Positions 61,680 through 64,000 of a stretch of 64,000 bases of DNA are shown here, one piece after another (positions within the stretch are counted from its first letter, which is position 1; the number at the start of each line of letters is the position of its first letter). The stretch is from Deltaproteobacteria bacterium. Lineage in GTDB: Bacteria > Myxococcota > UBA727 > VGSZ01. Both the position numbers and the translations under genes were made by a program. Location: the NCBI GenBank assembly GCA_020850995.1, contig JADZDP010000077.1, forward strand, positions 35,007 through 99,006. The letters are read 5' to 3'. The notes below the pieces were generated by a model. It had not been told where the DNA came from. It searched no databases and worked only from the letters and a program-made list of their open reading frames with translations.

Positions 61680-63062
61680 ATGACCGAAGAGAACCTCGAG
61701 CACCGCGCCGCCCCCAACCCCCACCAGCCGCGCCGCGGCGGTGCCCCGCAGGGGCAGCAGCCGCCCCCGCGCAACGGGGCCGCCCTGCCCACCGTCAACC
61801 CCGACGTCGAGAGCGTCGATCTCACCCGCCTCAAGCAGGCCAAGATCCCAGAGCTGCACGCGCTCGCCACCAAGGCCAGCGTCGAGATGCACGGCAACCT
61901 GCGCAAGCAGGACCTGATCTTCGAGATCCTCAAGTGGCAGGCCGACAACCAGGGCGCCATCAAGGGCGGCGGCGTGCTCGACGGTCACCCCGACGGCTAC
62001 GGCTTCTTGCGCGAGCCCGCCTACAACTACGAGCCCTCCCCCGATGACATCTACGTGGCGCCCTCGATCATGCGCGGCCACGGCCTGCGCACCGGCGACA
62101 CCGTCGTGGGCCTGGTGCGGCCGCCCACCGAGAAGGAGCGCTACTACTCGCTCTACAAGGTCGAGACGGTGAACGGCCTTCCGGCCACCGAGAGCAAGCC
62201 CAAGATCCCCTTCGAGAACCTCACGCCCCTCTTCCCCGAGGAGCGCTACAAGCTCGAGACCAAGAGCGGCAACTACTCGACGCGCATCATCGACCTGCTC
62301 TGTCCCATCGGCAAAGGCCAGCGCGCGCTCATCGTCTCGCCCCCGCGCGCGGGCAAGACCGTGCTGATGCAAGACGTGGCCAACGCCATCACCGAGAATC
62401 ACCCCGAGGCGGTGCTGATCGTGCTGCTCGTCGACGAGCGGCCCGAAGAGGTCACCGACATGCAGCGCAACATCAAGGGCGAGGTCATCAGCTCGACCTT
62501 CGATGAGCCGCCCACGCGCCACGTGCAGGTGGCCGAGATGGTCATCGAGAAGGCCAAGCGCTTGGTAGAGCAGAAGAAGGACGTGGTGATCCTGCTCGAC
62601 TCCATCACGCGCCTCGGCCGCGCCTACAACGCGGTGCAGCCTCCGTCGGGCAAGATCCTGTCGGGCGGCGTGGACTCGAACGCCTTGCACAAGCCCAAGC
62701 GCTTCTTCGGCGCGGCGCGCAACATCGAGGAGGGCGGCTCGCTCACCATCATCGCCACCGCGCTCGTCGACACCGGCAGCCGCATGGACGAGGTGATCTT
62801 CGAGGAGTTCAAGGGCACCGGCAACAGCGAAGTGGTGCTCGATCGCAAGCTGATGGAGAAGCGCATCTTCCCCTGCCTCGACATCAACAAGTCCGGCACG
62901 CGCAAGGAAGAGCTGCTGCTCGGGCAGGACATCATCAACCGCGTGTGGATTCTGCGGCAGCTCCTGCACCCGTTGAACGTCATCGACTCCATGGAGTTCA
63001 TGCTCTCGCGCATGAAGGGCACCAAGAGCAACGCCGAGTTCCTGGCGTCGATGAGCGCCTGA
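61680..63062 (+). CDS. rho: Transcription termination factor Rho
   Basis: 460 residues. A Pro/Gln-rich N-terminal extension (1-45) precedes the RNA-binding domain ([15 protein letters not shown]) and the ATPase core with the Walker [27 protein letters not shown], the Q-loop [13 protein letters not shown] and R-loop [11 protein letters not shown]. Rho is a hexameric RNA helicase that ends transcription. The ATG at 61680 has AAGAG upstream; an earlier in-frame ATG lacks support. The 480-base upstream gap contains promoter-like and terminator features, consistent with autoregulation. Confidence 0.97.
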   Translation: MTEENLEHRAAPNPHQPRRGGAPQGQQPPPRNGAALPTVNPDVESVDLTRLKQAKIPELHALATKASVEMHGNLRKQDLIFEILKWQADNQGAIKGGGVLDGHPDGYGFLREPAYNYEPSPDDIYVAPSIMRGHGLRTGDTVVGLVRPPTEKERYYSLYKVETVNGLPATESKPKIPFENLTPLFPEERYKLETKSGNYSTRIIDLLCPIGKGQRALIVSPPRAGKTVLMQDVANAITENHPEAVLIVLLVDERPEEVTDMQRNIKGEVISSTFDEPPTRHVQVAEMVIEKAKRLVEQKKDVVILLDSITRLGRAYNAVQPPSGKILSGGVDSNALHKPKRFFGAARNIEEGGSLTIIATALVDTGSRMDEVIFEEFKGTGNSEVVLDRKLMEKRIFPCLDINKSGTRKEELLLGQDIINRVWILRQLLHPLNVIDSMEFMLSRMKGTKSNAEFLASMSA

Positions 63063-63163
63063 CGCGACTCCATACGTCGTCATGTAGGGCGCGGTAGGGG
63101 TGCCCCGATGCGATCCGTGTCATGGCGCGTCGTGGCGGGGGCGTCGCCAACCGTTACGCTGGT

Positions 63164-63895
63164 ATGGTGCGCGCCCGTCGACGGATTCGGCGTTTCGGGA
63201 TGACGCTCATGCTGGCCGGCCTCTGCGTCGGCATGAGCCCGGCGGAGCCGCCGCCCAGCATTCCCATCATCGCAGTGGGCGCCAACCAGGCCTCGGTGGT
63301 GGTGGTGGAGCGCTTGCTTGCCGAGATGCGCGTCAACCCGCGCCTCGACCAGCGCCTGCGCCGCGCCAACCTCACCCTCGTGGTCGTGCCACGTAGCGCG
63401 CGGCTCACCGAGCTGCCGCAGTTCGCCTCGCTGCGCGGGCGCTTCACCTTCGACGGGCGACCCTGGGAACAGGTGCGCGGCACCGGCGGCGTGCTCTTGG
63501 CCGACGGCCGCTTCGCCGTGGCGGTGCCCGAGGAGAACGTGCTGTTCGGCTGGGCCGACGACGCCTACCCGGCCCTGTCCATCGCCGTCCACGAGATCGC
63601 GCATGCGCTGCACGACCGCGTGCTCGACGAGGCGGACCACGGGCGCATCGAGGCTGCCTTCCAGGTCCGGCGCGAGCGCGGCGGGCCCTTCGTCGACGCC
63701 TATGCGGCGAGCAACGCGCGCGAGTACTTCGCGCAAGGCGTGAACGCGTACTTCGGCCGCTTCCCCGGCTTCGAGGAGCGCGACGCGCGCTGGTTGTTCC
63801 ACAATGACCGCCCGCTCTACGCCGCGCTCGCCAAGGTGTTCGGGCCGCCGCCCGATCGGCGCTTCCTGACCGGGCGGGCGCCGCTTCGCGTGTAG
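63164..63895 (+). CDS. Secreted HExxH metalloprotease-like protein
   Basis: About 243 residues. A basic N-terminus and hydrophobic segment (about 11-24) form a signal peptide. HEIAH at 143-147 is a zinc HExxH motif, and NAREYFAQGVNAYFG about 35 residues on supplies an acidic third ligand in the manner of the anthrax-lethal-factor-like (ATLF) group. Start is uncertain (63122, 63164 or 63200). Likely a periplasmic or secreted peptidase. Follows rho by about 100 bases. Confidence 0.7.
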   Translation: MVRARRRIRRFGMTLMLAGLCVGMSPAEPPPSIPIIAVGANQASVVVVERLLAEMRVNPRLDQRLRRANLTLVVVPRSARLTELPQFASLRGRFTFDGRPWEQVRGTGGVLLADGRFAVAVPEENVLFGWADDAYPALSIAVHEIAHALHDRVLDEADHGRIEAAFQVRRERGGPFVDAYAASNAREYFAQGVNAYFGRFPGFEERDARWLFHNDRPLYAALAKVFGPPPDRRFLTGRAPLRV

Positions 63896-63941
63896 CGCCG
63901 CGGGGCCCGCGGGGCATGAACTGGAGGCTCTCGGGTGGGGC

Positions 63942-63989
63942 CCCCACGCGGCCTGCCCCGCGTGGGGAGGGCCTGACGGCAAGCCCTCC
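63942..63989. other. Two adjacent hairpins at the window end
   Basis: CCCCACGCGG/CCGCGTGGGG (63942-63951, 63958-63967) is a perfect 10-bp stem with a 6-base loop; GGAGGGC/GCCCTCC (63966-63972, 63983-63989) follows with a 10-base loop. They overlap by two bases so cannot both form fully. No T-run. They may mark a transcript end or the start of another repeat that continues outside the window. Confidence 0.4.
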
Positions 63990-64000
63990 TGCAGCGCTCA

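Overview
The window is very GC-rich chromosomal DNA with third codon positions almost entirely G or C. It carries mglB-mglA next to an Agl/Glt-like envelope motor cluster, many TPR proteins and lipoproteins, and a recA leader with a myxobacterial-type LexA box. This points to Myxococcota (a myxobacterium or close relative). I saw no tRNA, rRNA, CRISPR array, prophage, integrase or transposase. The window holds about 55 genes, mostly housekeeping and envelope functions in short operons. Many neighbours overlap by 4 bases (ATGA or GTGA), which suggests translational coupling.

Layout. (1) 1-10929, minus strand: a polarity/motor module in transcription order mglB, mglA, a 264-aa secreted protein, an 825-aa TPR/coiled-coil protein, a 1189-aa TPR protein, a 478-aa TPR lipoprotein, an 83-aa secreted protein, an ExbB/AglR-type protein and an ExbD-type protein cut by the window edge. 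(2) 11084-15118: recR and ybaB (minus), then an FHA gene coupled to uvrC (plus). (3) 15096-27464: redoxin, metH, an orphan ZnuA-like protein, a rhodanese coupled to a Cys-rich lipoprotein, an FAD protein, a TPR protein and a lipoprotein. (4) 27524-34016, plus strand: argD, a secretion-ATPase-like protein with a decayed P-loop, mlaF, an MCE protein and an ABC permease. (5) 34090-45718: an sspB-like gene, thioesterases, an MsbA-like exporter, an MBL hydrolase, redoxin, SDR, OmpA-like protein, and a YceI-pxpB-pxpC-pxpA set. (6) 45889-52350: lipoproteins including LPP20-like and DUF4384 proteins, a lytic transglycosylase, and a TPR-AIM24 protein. (7) 52351-63895: epimerase, recA, S41 protease, pepA, rho and a secreted HExxH protein.

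The most unusual signal is between genes. At least five intergenic sites (11719-11879, 22900-23051, about 35731-35866, 35867-36025 and 45731-45874) carry copies of one structured element of about 140-160 bp. Each has outer arms that pair with each other (strong in four copies, weak in the third), an inner stem, and a central hairpin with a conserved GACG/ACGA loop. The stem sequences differ between copies but stay complementary. A sixth site (48953-49012) has the arms without the core and looks like a deletion between direct repeats. A seventh (11013-11087) is a possible remnant. No transposase or reverse transcriptase accompanies them here.

A second notable region is the 480-base gap between pepA and rho. 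It holds two TGACA-N4-TGTC palindromes, a sigma-54-like -24/-12 promoter, a 15-codon ORF and a strong intrinsic terminator, arranged like a sigma-54-controlled small RNA or a rho leader.
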